A DNA stretch of 64,000 nucleotides from Epiperipatus broadwayi (Eukaryota > Onychophora > Udeonychophora > Euonychophora > Peripatidae), in NCBI GenBank assembly GCA_028023455.1, contig JAQFVV010006647.1, positions 126,001 through 190,000 on the forward strand, in the 5' to 3' direction. A model generated the notes under the pieces. That model searched no databases. It saw nothing but the letters and a program-made list of their open reading frames with translations, and had not been told where the DNA came from. The position numbers and the translations under genes were made by a program. Positions 37,692-47,870 of this stretch are shown in pieces; the stretch's first letter is position 1, and each line of letters starts with the position of its first letter.

Positions 37692-39045
37692 TAATAAGAG
37701 TATGCGATGTGACACACTGTGGCTTCTCCTTTTCCGGAGTCAGGAATCTCTCAGCTACTATATCCAGGGAACCTGTTAGCCATCTTACCTTCTCTTTCCA
37801 TTCCCCACCCTAAGTTTTTCCCATATTCTTTTCTATCCTGCTGCATCCCATTTCCACAACATAATCTTTGTCAACTCCAATGCCTTTATATCTAAACCCC
37901 CCTTATCTTTTCCCAAACCCAGCATAAAAACCAAGAACCCACATTCTGTATAATCATTTTATTTATGTTTATTCTTCCACAACTTCATTATTTGTGCTCT
38001 TTCTGCTTGCAAGCATTTACTTTCAATTGACAGATGCCTAATATTTTTTATGCCTTCTCTACATAACTTGCAGTCTAAATCATCCATATTTTTCTATTTA
38101 TGTGTATATCCTCTTGTTGCCAAAGATCCTGATCGAACCTTAAACATTAAATTACTTTCCTTGCTATTAACTTGCACTAATATTCTGTTTATACACATAT
38201 ATATTTAAACTCTTTTTACTCTCCGTACTAGTTCTCCAGGTCCCTATTTTTTATTAATGCATCTATTCTTTTTCCCATTTCTTGCCACTGTAACACACAA
38301 CAATTCTAACACAATCATTCCATCTTTTGTATAAGTATAGTGACATAAATTCTTTATCCAAATCTTCTGCACACCATACTACCTTTCTCACCCATCTTGT
38401 TGCCTGTCCTTTACTTATAGCCCAGTTAAATATTATTTTGATTGTTCTCTTATTATCCATAAATTGCAATCTACCAAACATTTTCATTTTGCTTTTTTGC
38501 ATCTTTCATAAAACCTTGACCATCCCACCTCTCCTTGAATTGACTTCTTTGTCATCCACACATAATGCCTGTCTTCTTACTTTTTGTACTTTTTCTAAGT
38601 AATCTAGCATTCATTTACTAATACATAATACTTCATTGCTATAAGTTAACCCTAATATTGCCACTCTCTTCCATACAATTCTGCTATATCATATTTACTA
38701 TATGAAAACTTATTTTCTTTATCAGTTTTTTTTTTTTTTCTTTGCTTCACTTATAGATTTTTTCTCCCATTTATCCAAACAATTTTTCTGATTACTTAAG
38801 ACACTTCCCAAATAGTTATATCTATTCACTACATTTAACTTATATTCCCCAGTAAAAATTATTTCTCTTCTCTTTCCCCATTATTAATCGTCATTACTTT
38901 TGATTTTTCTTCACTAAATTTAATCCTTCATCTCTTTATCCACCCTTGTGCATATTTTCAGCATAACTTCCATATCTTCCCTACTTTCTGAGCACAAGAA
39001 GACATCATCCTCAAATAAAAGACCCAATAATGTATATTACCATGC
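37692..39045 (-). mobile_element. LINE copy B, 5'-truncated
   Basis: Minus-strand 3' portion of the same LINE as copies A and C. It runs from just upstream of the RT FADD motif (about 38.99-39.03 kb) to the 3' end at 37692. Shared 3' landmarks are ccacagtgtgtcacatcgca and a cccatattcttttctatcct block on the plus strand. It supplies an empty-site control for several insertions in copies A and C. Confidence 0.8.
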
Positions 39046-39211
39046 CACAAACTCGCTATAAAATAGTGTCACTAAGTGCAAGCCTTTGTAATCAATGGAT
39101 GTAGAAAAGTTTGTGGATGAATTGATACTAGATAGGGATTTTACGCACAAACCTTTCTGCATCCATTGATTATGAAAGCTTGTACTTGGTGGCACTATTG
39201 TATGGAGAGTT
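39046..39211. repeat. Hairpin-family repeat between two head-to-head LINE copies
   Basis: A near-palindrome: cactaagtgcaagcc...aatcaatggatgtagaaa pairs with tttctgcatccattgatt...ggcttgtactt-like sequence, ending in ggcactattgtatggagagt. It marks the exact boundary between LINE copy B (minus) and copy C (plus). Confidence 0.75.
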
Positions 39212-39392
39212 TAGTAAAGAAAGAACAAAATTAAATGGTAAATTGTTGGTATATAGTAATAAAAGTGGAAAAGATAGGAGTAAAAAATTTGGTGGCACTA
39301 TTGTATGGAGAGTTTAGTAAAGAAAGAACAAAATTAAATGGTAAATTGTTGGATATATATAATAAAAGTGGAAAAGATAGGAGTAAAAAATT
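39188..39392. repeat. Near-identical 103-bp tandem duplication
   Basis: Copies 39188-39290 and 39291-39392 both begin ggtggcactattgtatggag and differ at only a few positions. Each unit contains the end of the hairpin repeat plus LINE sequence, so the duplication post-dates the junction of the two. Confidence 0.92.
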
Positions 39393-39581
39393 TTGGAAAT
39401 ACATTAAAAGAAGGAATGTAGGGAAGAGAGAAATAGTATTACTAGATGATGAAGGACTAGAGCGTGTAGCTCTAGAGAAGAATTAGAGACAGTCTTAAAT
39501 AAATATGTAATGGGTATAAAAAAGATGTTAGAAATAAAGCATATAGTAATGGAAATTTTAGGCTTGCAGAAAATGAACTGA

Positions 39582-40073
39582 ATGAGGCAGGTAAAAAATG
39601 GAAAGGCAAGAGATTTAGATGGATGGACAGCAGAGATGGTAATGAAGTTAGGATATAGGTCAAAATTAAACCTATTATCATGTTTTAATAAGATGGCACA
39701 GAAGAGAGATTTTCCAGTTAGTTGGAGTGATACAAGAATAATGCTACTATTTAAAGGAAAGGGTAAAGATCATAGAAAGTTAAGTAATTATAGACTGATA
39801 GTGGTAATGTCAGTGTTATATAAAGTTTTTGCTTATATGGTGACTGGAAGGGTCGTAGAATGTATTGAAGAAAATAATATAGAGGGAGAAATGGAAGGAG
39901 GTTTTCAATTGGATAGGTGTATAGAAGATAGTTTATTTGTAGTTAGACAACCTATAGATTTGAGTAGAAATACAGGTAGACAGTTATATATGGTTTTTAT
40001 CGGTATAGAGAAGGCATACGAGGGAGTAAATAGAAATAGATTATGGGCTAAGTTTAATAAATTGGGGAATTGA
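39582..40073 (+). pseudogene. LINE reverse transcriptase fragment (N-terminal half)
   Basis: 163 open codons with NGKARDLDGWTAEMVMKLG (RT motif 0), LLFKGKGKDHRKLSNYR (motif 1) and IGIEKAYEGVNRNRLW, in which the catalytic F-x-D of motif A is changed to I-E. The frame stops at 40073 and continues at 40173 in another frame. A dead fragment of the LINE polyprotein, with the best-preserved coding in the window outside the host gene. Confidence 0.85.
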
Positions 40074-40172
40074 TACAGCTTTTGTGGAGCTTGCTTATTA
40101 AGAGATTGTGTGAAAATAATTACTATACATATCAATTAGGGAATGTAAAATCAGTTAAAGTTAAAAATTGGT

Positions 40173-40526
40173 GTGGGATTAAGACGATGCCCTTTGTCAT
40201 CTATTTTGTTTTTGTTGTATTTGAGAGAAATGGAGAGAACAATAGAAAGACTAGGAACAGGGGTAGAGATACCATTAATAGGTGGTAAGGGAGTATATAC
40301 ATTATTGGGTCTTTTGTTTGCGGATGATGTCTTCTTGTGCACAGAAAAAAGGGAAGATATGGAAGTTATGCTGAGAACATGCACAATGATGGGTCAAGAG
40401 ATGGGGATTAAATTTAGTGAAGAAAACTCAAAAGTAATGATGATTAATACTGGGGAAAGAGAAAGCAAAGAATTTTTATTGGGGAATATAAAATTAAATG
40501 TGGTGAATAGATGTAACTATTTGTGA
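40173..40526 (+). pseudogene. LINE reverse transcriptase fragment (FADD half)
   Basis: 117 open codons with RRCPLSSILFLLYL (motif B, usually Q-G-C-P-L-S) and LLFADDVFLC (motif C, intact catalytic Asp pair). GIKFSEENSKVMMIN follows (a motif D-like G-x-x-x-N-x-x-K-[ST] block). It follows the fragment at 39582-40073 after a frameshift. The remaining C-terminal region is broken but traceable to 41160. Confidence 0.87.
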
Positions 40527-40632
40527 ATCATCTTAAGTAAATCAGAAAAATTGCTTGTATGAATCTGAGAAAAAATTGATCAATGAAGCAAAGAAGAGAA
40601 AGGGACTGATAAAGTCATTAATAGTGATTTTA

Positions 40633-40683
40633 AGCCAATAAACATCACATGACCCCTCCACCAAGAGTTTTGCCTGTTTTAAC
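40633..40683. repeat. Minimal 51-bp hairpin-family insertion with perfect 13-bp TSD
   Basis: The segment contains aaacatcacatgacccctcc and accaagagttttgcctgttt. It is flanked by AATAGTGATTTTA exactly repeated (40620-40632, 40684-40696). Only the two outer ends of the family are present, with the whole middle absent. Confidence 0.85.
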
Positions 40684-41197
40684 AATAGTGATTTTATATA
40701 ATAAATATGAAGTAGCTAGAATTGTATGGAAGGGAGTGGCAGTAGCAGGGTTAACATGGTAATGATGCGTTATGTGTAAATAAAGCCGTGTTAGATTACT
40801 TAGAAAAAGTACAAAGAGAAGTTGGAAGACATGCATTAGATGCAGATGTCTGGATGACAAAAGAGGCTATTGAAGGAGAAATGGTATGATCAAATTTTTA
40901 TGTGAGAGATGCAAAAAGCAAAATGAAAATGTTCCGTAGATTGCAGTTTACGGATAATAAGAGAAATGCCGAAATAGTATTTAATTGGGTTATGAGCAAC
41001 AAAATGAGTGGAAAAGGTAGTACTCTAAGCAGATTTGGATAAAGAATTTATGTCAGTATACTTATATAAATGATGGAATGATTGTGTTAGAAGAATTGTT
41101 GAGTGCAATAGTGGCAAGGAATGGGATAGAAGAATAGATAAATTAATAAACAATAGGGAGTTGGAAAGATGGAGAATAAAAGGAGTTTAAATATATA

Positions 41198-42396
41198 CAC
41201 CTGGGTCTCTTTTTGTGCGGAGTTTTTTAATGCAATTTTGAAGTTATGCGATTCATGTTTTTTCTTAATATCTTTTTATGCGATAAAGAAGTTCATATTT
41301 TTTTTTTTTTTGAAATTGAAAAAGTTCATATTTCACTTAAAATTGGGATTTTCCCGTTTTATATACATACTTTAAATGCCTGTTGGAAAAAGATTTGGCA
41401 ATAAATTTAGATACCTTAGAAGATTTAGAAAAAGGTAATGAAACAGAAGTAGCACCTGTTTGTTTCGCAGCAAAAATGATTTGAGAAAATCTTCAACTTT
41501 CTAATCAATTGGAAAATCATTTTTTGTTAATGACATGAATTATGAATGAGCTCTTAAATTCCAACAAGAGCTAAATAGTTGTATGTTTATGTTTATAGTT
41601 TCTTTTATACACATATATACATGGAAAAACTTTTAGATAGAAAAAAGTTACAAGTAAAAATATTTAAGAACTTTTAATTTCTACTTAAAAAGAATGTATC
41701 TTTAAAAGTTCTTAAATATTTTTACTTGTAACTTTTTTCTGTCTAAAAGTTTCTCCATGTATATATGTGTATAAAAGAAAATTTAACCGTTAGTCTTTAT
41801 TAACACAATCATGGAAGCTTGTTATATATATATAGTTGCACTCATGGATGTGCATTCTTTAACAGCTAGACATAACAATCTGGATATTGCGAGCTTCATA
41901 AACAATTAGTAAAATCATCGTCTCAAAGTTTAACTACTGATTACATTGTCGACAGAAAACCATTATCACTGCACAAGACTGAAGTTGGTGCTAATTGTAT
42001 TTCCTCTTGTGATAAATCTGATTTCTTACCAATTCACAAACAAATCGGCATATTGTCAAATAGCAATAATGATTAAAATATATATGAAAAAATGTAAAAT
42101 AAATTACACATAAAAACAGTGTTTTGAATAAAATTAAATAGTTAATAAAAAAAGTAAAAAAAGTTTGTCTTGTATCATTTTTTTTCAAATATTTGAAATT
42201 TTTTATTAGTCATACTTTATTTCCTTTTTTTTTTTTTTGCGAATTTTAAAATGATTTTACCTTGTTGCTTTGGTTTTATGCAATTTCTGAAAATTAAGGA
42301 CCTTATCCCACATTTTCAATGTAAGTATTTTTGTGCAATTTTCTTAATGTGGGTTTTCTGTGGAACCTATTTACCGCATAAAAAGAGACCCAAGTG
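41198..42396. mobile_element. TA-flanked DNA transposon (Tc1/mariner/pogo-like), non-autonomous
   Basis: The ends are CACCTGGGTCTCTTTTTGTG... and, reversed, CACTTGGGTCTCTTTTTATG..., each followed by CGG. TA lies on both sides (41196-41197, 42397-42398), as for TA-targeting superfamilies. The interior has decayed coding near 41.39-41.57 kb (LDTLEDLEKGNETEVAPVCF, then ERALKFQQEL-like) that could be old transposase. ATGCG motifs recur near both ends. Confidence 0.75.
41600..41780. repeat. Near-perfect 80-bp-arm hairpin
   Basis: Arms 41600-41680 and 41701-41780 share tcttttatacacatatatac, AACTTTTAGA and AAAAGTTACAAGTAAAAATA in inverted orientation. A roughly 20-bp spacer separates them. It is nested in the TA-flanked element and is likely a young MITE or palindromic duplication. 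Confidence 0.88.
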
Positions 42397-42523
42397 TATA
42401 GAAGTAAACAAAATATTGGGTGCAAGTTAATTTATGTTAATAGCAAGGAAAGTAGCTTACTGTTTAAGACTTGAACAGGATTTTTAGCAACAAGAGAATA
42501 TACACATAAATGGAAAAATATGG

Positions 42524-42738
42524 GTGAGCAAGTTATATAAGGAAGGCATAGAAAATATTAGGCATCTGTTAATTGAATGTAAATATCTGCAAGCAGAAAG
42601 TGTACAAATAATGTTGTGGTATAATACATATAATCAAAGTGATTTTACAGCAAGTGGGTTCTTGATTTTTATGCTGGGTTTGTGGAAAAATAAAGAGGAA
42701 TTAGATATAAAGGCTATAGAGTTGATAAAGATTATGTT
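42524..42738 (+). pseudogene. LINE C-terminal zinc-knuckle region
   Basis: It encodes KLYKEGIENIRHLLIECKYL, the C-x-x-C-(8)-H-x-x-x-x-C motif found at the C-terminus of many LINE proteins with the first Cys pair lost. AIELIKIMFG follows, just before the LTR insertion. It belongs to LINE copy C. Confidence 0.75.
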
Positions 42739-43476
42739 TGGTGCTATGATCGATATTCTATACTGTTGGACACCTCGTCTGCGAATTTTTAACAATAATA
42801 ATTCCCCAGTAATAACACAACTCTATTAGGTTGAGATTAAATGCAATTTAGTAGTAAATATTCTTAGCAATATCTGTTACAAATTATATATCTATATATG
42901 TATATACCTAAACCTGTAGTCATACAAATCATATTAAAGATCAGTACGACCTGTAAGAATCCTAGCTGGTTGTTAATACGTTTGGAGGCCAGCTCTCTAG
43001 ACTTGAAGTCCCTGTGCATATGGGTGATGTTCTACATCTGCTTATATGTCTATGTGTACAGATGAAGCTACAAAAACTGTGTCCTTTTCTTGATCCAGTT
43101 TGCACTGAGTTCATTCATTGTTTCAGTCCCTGTGTATTTCTGTCCATCTGCTCAGATGATTCTTCCTTTTACTGCTCCATACTGGATTCAAGAATTTAAA
43201 TCATTATCTCTCTATTTTTAATTAATGAGTTATTTTTTAGCTTATAGTTTATCTCATGAAGGAAATCTAATCTCTAATTCTTTTAATTGTTTTATATCTC
43301 ATTATCATACTGTATTCTACTCTCATTAATTAAACTTTTTACACTTGGAAAATAATCTTTTCTAATCTTAAAAGTTATAAATAATTACTGATTTTCATTA
43401 ATAATTTATATCTATATATTTATATCTATACTTATACTTATCTATATATTTATGTGCATTTAAGCATACACACAAA
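42739..43476 (-). repeat. LTR (3' LTR of the minus-strand element)
   Basis: It matches the segment 45510-46308 through actgttggacacctcgtctg-like start, aacaataataattcc, ttgaagtccctgtgcatatg and tccttttcttgatccagttt. The plus-oriented end gcatacacacaaa aligns with gcatatacgaaca of the other LTR. Confidence 0.88.
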
Positions 43477-43674
43477 TATCATTACTTCCCCCAAGTTCAA
43501 AGATCAGGTTTTAATCTCTGAACTGAGTATGTAGTCATTAAGATCTGTAAGTTTTTTTCTTTTAGCATGCTGTTGTGACTTATGTTTCAATTCATTTGGT
43601 GTATTCTCTGGAAATTTATTTGTTTGTAAATCACAATCATTTTTTTTTATTTTACCTCATGTTTACATTAATAT

Positions 43675-43850
43675 CTGGCCAAATCACTTAGGGCTAGAGC
43701 TTTTGCTCTGCTAATGTCCCCGTGACTATTATGCAGCCATATTACTATATGCTGCCTATCCTTGACTGGTATCAGTGTACATTCACCTTTCATAATGCAG
43801 CCATTGCACACCAACAGTTGTTTCGGGTGTTCCATAGGTCTTTGTGAAGG
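43675..43850 (-). pseudogene. Integrase zinc-binding (HHCC-type) fragment
   Basis: The minus strand gives LIPVKDRQHIVIWLHNSHGD, followed by ISRAKALALS. This matches the H-x(3)-H part of integrase N-terminal domains (L-H-x-x-H-x-G-x-x-[KR]-x-x-x-x-L). It lies directly next to the protease region, so RT and RNase H are gone. Confidence 0.65.
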
Positions 43851-44199
43851 AAACTCGGTTGTTGCTTCGGCTAGCCTTCTCTAATCTGCTTCATAATCCA
43901 TTAGTAGCCTTCATCCTCCTCTGTCAACAAGCTGCAAGTTTATTTTTCACTCTTGATTTCAATACATCTTTGTATTTAGTTTCTTTATGTTTCTGGTCAT
44001 CGTAGATTTTCTCTGACCTGCTTTTGTTAATTATTGGTTGTTGGAAAAGTTTTTTTCTCTTTGAGTATATCTATTTTGCCCATTTTCCCCTTAAATCCCT
44101 CATAAAGTTTTTTCTCTCGGGGCTATTAATTTTTTTAGTAATTGTTATTTTTATACCCATTTCACTGAACCAGGCTCATCCTAATATGAGGTTGGTAGG

Positions 44200-44365
44200 G
44201 GCATGTCTTTCACGTATTGGCGCTTCAATTACGCCTTTATGTCAGTTTTTTTTAATAATGGGTCTTTTCCTATACTTGGAAATAACAGTATACGAATCAC
44301 GAACTGATATCAACAATAGTCCGCTACCACTGTCGATCTTCATGTCAATTGGCCGATCACATATT
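44200..44365 (-). pseudogene. Retrotransposon aspartic protease remnant
   Basis: The minus strand gives RPIDMKIDSGSGLLLISVRD, with the D-[ST]-G active-site triplet of retropepsins preceded by a hydrophobic strand. A stop follows about 20 codons later. The long plus-strand frame at 44024-44593 overlaps this region and is its shadow. Confidence 0.65.
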
Positions 44366-44516
44366 TTAATTTCAATTATTATTTCATCATTCTATCTTTT
44401 TAATATTAATCAAGTGCTTTTCCCGATCCATTATTATACGGTTACTACTATTATTATCATTTCTGTCTATGCTGAACTCTTTTTTACACATATTTTTCTT
44501 GGGTTCTTTTTTATTG

Positions 44517-44600
44517 CAGCATTTATAATGTTCTCGTTTATAATAACAGTTAATGACCTGACCATTTTCCTCACAGCAAAAGCATATAAATGAGTTTTTG
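44517..44600 (-). pseudogene. Gag zinc-knuckle remnant
   Basis: The minus strand reads ICFCCEENGQVINCYYKRE, followed by HYKCCNKK. This is a pair of degraded C-x-x-C-x(4)-H-x(4)-C knuckles as found in nucleocapsid domains. The His of the first knuckle is lost. Confidence 0.65.
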
Positions 44601-44921
44601 CTGTTATCAATTTTTTTTTTTACTGTTTGACAATTCTTTCTTAAAGGTTTTACAAACATCTATTTGTGATTTGCTATCACTCTTAAACTCTGTGAAATTT
44701 TCAAGATTGATCAAGCACAAATTCATAAGTTATCCCAAGTTTTATAGTCTCTATATAATTTAAATCACTAATGGCCAATAATTGTTGCTGTAATGCATAC
44801 CAGTCAGAAATTGTTCCAGTAGCACTTCATCTAGGAAAGATCCATAGACAACAATTCTTCGCTAAATTAGAAAAGCACTACTGTAATCTTTTACTCTTTC
44901 ATCCCTACCTTGGTACCGATC

Positions 44922-45233
44922 TCAGAATTGTAGTCTAACAACGTGCCTAGAGGGTTGGAGATTAAAATGATTTGACAAACAATCTTTAACCTGATCATAT
45001 GAGCAGTCTTCAGGAATTAGAGATTCTATGAGCCTGTTGGGTATCTCAATAACTCCTTTCCCAGCTAAGCATAATAATGAAGCAGTCTTATATTTATCAT
45101 CTTTAATTTTATTAATTAATAAATATTTTTCCACATGTTGAATGTACAGAGACCAACTACTTGTCTCACTGATGTCAAATTCACTTATAATCGATAGTAT
45201 TTTTAATGAATCTTTATGCATCAATCTAACCAT
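44922..45233 (-). pseudogene. Ty3-type gag fragment
   Basis: 103 open codons on the minus strand, starting near MVRLMHKDSLK. It contains FDISETSSWSLYIQHVEKYL and the later YDQVKDCLSNHFNLQPSRHV. This matches the N-terminal capsid pattern of Ty3-type gag proteins (F-D-x-x-x-x-x-W-x-x-Y-x-x-[RH]-x-E, then L-x-x-H-[FY]-x-P). Gag forms the particle that packages the RNA. A stop ends the frame at 44922; the nucleocapsid part continues downstream in other frames. Confidence 0.8.
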
Positions 45234-45448
45234 TTACTTTTGATTCCTAATTTGAATCAGTTAACTGAGTGCACTCTGATCTGAGAGCAACTCCAAGGGG
45301 TTTCAAACTGTTGTAAATTCACTTACAGTTTCAAACTTGAACTGCCTCTGTACTGTGTGTCGACTGGGGTACATTTGACTTTCCTATTTGGACCGGGGCT
45401 GTGCTACTATTATGGATGCAGATCATTGAATTTCATATCAAGACTGTG

Positions 45449-45459
45449 CGACTGCGCCA
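45449..45459 (-). promoter_or_regulatory. Primer-binding site, tRNA-Ser type
   Basis: The minus strand reads TGGCGCAGTCG, complementary to the 3' end of serine tRNAs that end CGACTGCG-CCA. This primer is known for the 17.6/297 group of Ty3-type elements. A second, mutated copy (TGGCACAGTCG) lies at 45499-45509, in a short tandem duplication of the leader (45410-45508). Confidence 0.65.
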
Positions 45460-45509
45460 TTTGCTAGCATTGACCACTGAGATTCATTATTAAGACTGCG
45501 ACTGTGCCA

Positions 45510-46308
45510 ATTGCTAATGCTGGCCTTCTTTACTGTTGGACATCTTGTCTGCAAACTTAACCGTTCCAGACTTATTTAACAATAATAATTCCACAGTAAC
45601 GATACAACTCTGTTAGGTTTAGATTAAGTGCAATTTAATAATAAATATTCTTAGCAATATCTAACTACGTTACAAATTATATATACATTATATATATACT
45701 TAAGCCTGTAGGTGTACATAAATTGTATTACACATCAATATGACCTGTAAGAGTCCTAGGTAGCTGTTAGATGTTCGCTCTGCACTTGAAGTCCCTGTGC
45801 ATATGGGCGACATTCTGCATGCACTTATAAGTCTATATGTGCAGGTGAAGCTCCAAGAATTAAGTGTCCTTTTCTTGATCCAATTTGTATTGAGTTCATT
45901 CATTGTTTCAATCCCTGAAGTTGATTGGCTCATATTCCTGTTCATCCACTCAGGTGATTTTTTCTTTCACTGATCCATATAGGATATAAGAATTTAAATC
46001 ATTATCATTCTATCTTTAAGTAATATTTTTTAGCTTATAGTTTATCTCCTGAAGGAAATTTAAACTCTAATTTCTTTAATTGTTTTATATTTCATCATCA
46101 TACTGTATGTCTACTCTCATTAATTAAACTTTTTTACATTTAGAAAATAATCTTTTTTCTAATCTTAAAAGTTATAAATAACTTAATTTCCTATTTTAAA
46201 AGAATTAGTCTTTTAAAATTCTTTAATTTATTTAAACTCAGTACTTATTTTCATTAGTAATTTATACCTATATATATATGTGTGTGTGTGTTTAAGCATA
46301 TACGAACA
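45510..46308 (-). repeat. LTR (5' LTR of the minus-strand element)
   Basis: This is the partner of the LTR at 42739-43476, clearly diverged from it by substitutions and by an insertion of about 50 bp near 46.18 kb. The exact inner boundary is uncertain because the primer-binding area is duplicated next to it. Confidence 0.85.
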
Positions 46309-46487
46309 TATTGTGGAAATGGGATGGAGCATTATAGGGCACAATATGGGAAAAACTTAGGATGGTGAATGGAAGGGGAAGATAAGGTGGCAAACAAGTT
46401 TCTCTGGGCATTGTGGCTGAGACATTCCTGACTTCGATAAATAAGAAGCCACAGTGCATCACATACTATAAAATCTCACTGTAGCAT

Positions 46488-46990
46488 ATCTTTATTTTTA
46501 AAATAAAATCAACAATGATGTGTCAAATTGATCTTTTCATCTTGTCTAAATATCAGAACGATCTGGATTTTTTCACAGTTTAACATGTTCTGAACAATGC
46601 TTTTTTTCTTTAATATTTTTTTTTGCCCCAAATGGGAATATAGAATTTATTATCAGCAGATATAACTTCTCAAATTCTTATATTTTTAATTCTGTATCAA
46701 CTTTGGAATCTATTCCTATTTGCATTTATCCATTTAAGATTCTTCAGAAAATTTTTTATGTAAACTTTAAACTTTATGATGCAGCATAAGAAAAATATTA
46801 TATTTTTTTTCTGCCATTGTTAAATCAATAATTTTCACTTCATCATTTAAGAAATACATTTTATACTCATTTTTAATCCTTTAAGTGATCTTTTATTCAT
46901 GCACATTATGTCCCAGTAAAAAAGGAACTAAAGTGAAATAAAATGCAAGGAATAATCTATGTTTTGTTTTTATTACTGATTATTCAAAAT
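46488..46990. other. A+T-rich DNA between LINE copy C and mariner remnant
   Basis: No confident feature was identified. It may include the 3' part of the mariner element. Confidence 0.4.
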
Positions 46991-47870
46991 AGTTTCTATA
47001 TGACAGTATACCTCAGGAAATGCTTGTAAACTGTTTGAACCAGTCCTTGAAATATTCCACTGAAATTGTCATCAGAAACTTTGCTGCAAGTTTTTGGATG
47101 ACCTGAATTGAACCATGATGTACTATTTTTTTTATAGTCAGTCTTAATTTTGGAAATGGCCAATGTAAGCAGGAACTAAATCAAGAAAATAATGTTTTTT
47201 TTTTGTTCATAAAAATCACACATAACATTGGCATTGTGGGTCTGAAAACTATCATGCAATAATGACCAAGAGTATTGTTTATAAAATGTAGGTGGCTTGC
47301 ATAAAATTTTGGTTTTTAAGAATGGTCTTTAGGACTGTAATCAGGGTGAATGATGCTTTTAGAATTAAAAAAAAATATATTAATTTGACTTCTATTTTTG
47401 GGGGGATTTTCCTTCTGACAATCTTCATTGGCATTGTATCATTTTTGATAGCTCATATAGAAAACATCATTTTTGTTTGATGAGAATTTTAGATTTAATT
47501 TGTGGATCTTTGCATGTTTCTGCAGCCCTCTATTAATATACACTCACATTTTAACATATTAAATCTTTCATTAAAATGTAATCAGTAGTTTTGAAAAAGC
47601 CATTGAATTCCTCAATGAGTTTGGAAGTCATTCATGTTTTTTCCATTTTCATTTGATTTTGATATGTTTAGCCTTGGATAATGTTTATCCCTGCCATCAC
47701 AAAATCTTGCAAACCATTTAAAATATTCTTGTAACTCATAGCTTCACTATCGTACACAATTTGAATTATTTCAAACATTTCAGTAACAATTTTACTTACT
47801 TTAAAATAAAGTTTAATGTTAGTTACTGTGTTCAATTGTTTATTTTTTACCGAGATACAAAACATTTCAT
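46990..47870 (-). pseudogene. Dead mariner-type transposase
   Basis: Minus-strand motifs appear in mariner order but in changing frames. The N-terminal helix-turn-helix region is NIKLYFKVSKIVTEMFEIIQ...VYDSEAMS (47668-47865). WSLLHDSFQTHNANVM (about 47.24-47.28 kb) corresponds to the catalytic L-L-H-D-N-A-P-A-H block, with Asp kept. The C-terminal VEYFKDWFKQF...NYFE (about 47.0-47.07 kb) matches the F-x-x-W-x-x-R...Y-F-E-G ending. Mariner transposases cut and paste DNA at TA. Several stops and frameshifts make it inactive. Terminal repeats were not located. Confidence 0.7.

Larger units (their letters stand above)
42739..46308 (-). mobile_element. Ty3-type LTR retrotransposon, internally deleted
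   Basis: Minus-strand element of about 3.6 kb inserted in LINE copy C. Candidate target duplications are TGTT (42735-42738) and TATT (46309-46312). The inner part holds gag (44922-45233), a zinc-knuckle region (about 44517-44590), a protease active site D-S-G (near 44329-44361) and an integrase zinc-binding fragment (about 43675-43850). RT and RNase H are missing, so an internal deletion joined protease to integrase. Frames carry stops; it cannot move by itself. Confidence 0.85.
39212..46487 (+). mobile_element. LINE copy C, 5'-truncated and split by insertions
   Basis: Plus-strand copy of the LINE family, from upstream of the RT to the 3' end (...ccacagtgcatcacatacta). It is split by a 51-bp hairpin repeat (40633-40683), a TA-flanked DNA element (41198-42396) and an LTR element (42739-46308). 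The LINE resumes at 46313 with gtggaaatgggatggagcat, matching copy B near 37.85 kb. Confidence 0.85.

Noticed and set aside
44024-44593. 189-codon plus-strand open frame
   Set aside because: It is the longest open frame, but it overlaps the protease and zinc-knuckle remnants of the minus-strand LTR element. It is rich in Phe/Ile/Leu as expected for a shadow of A+T-rich antisense coding.
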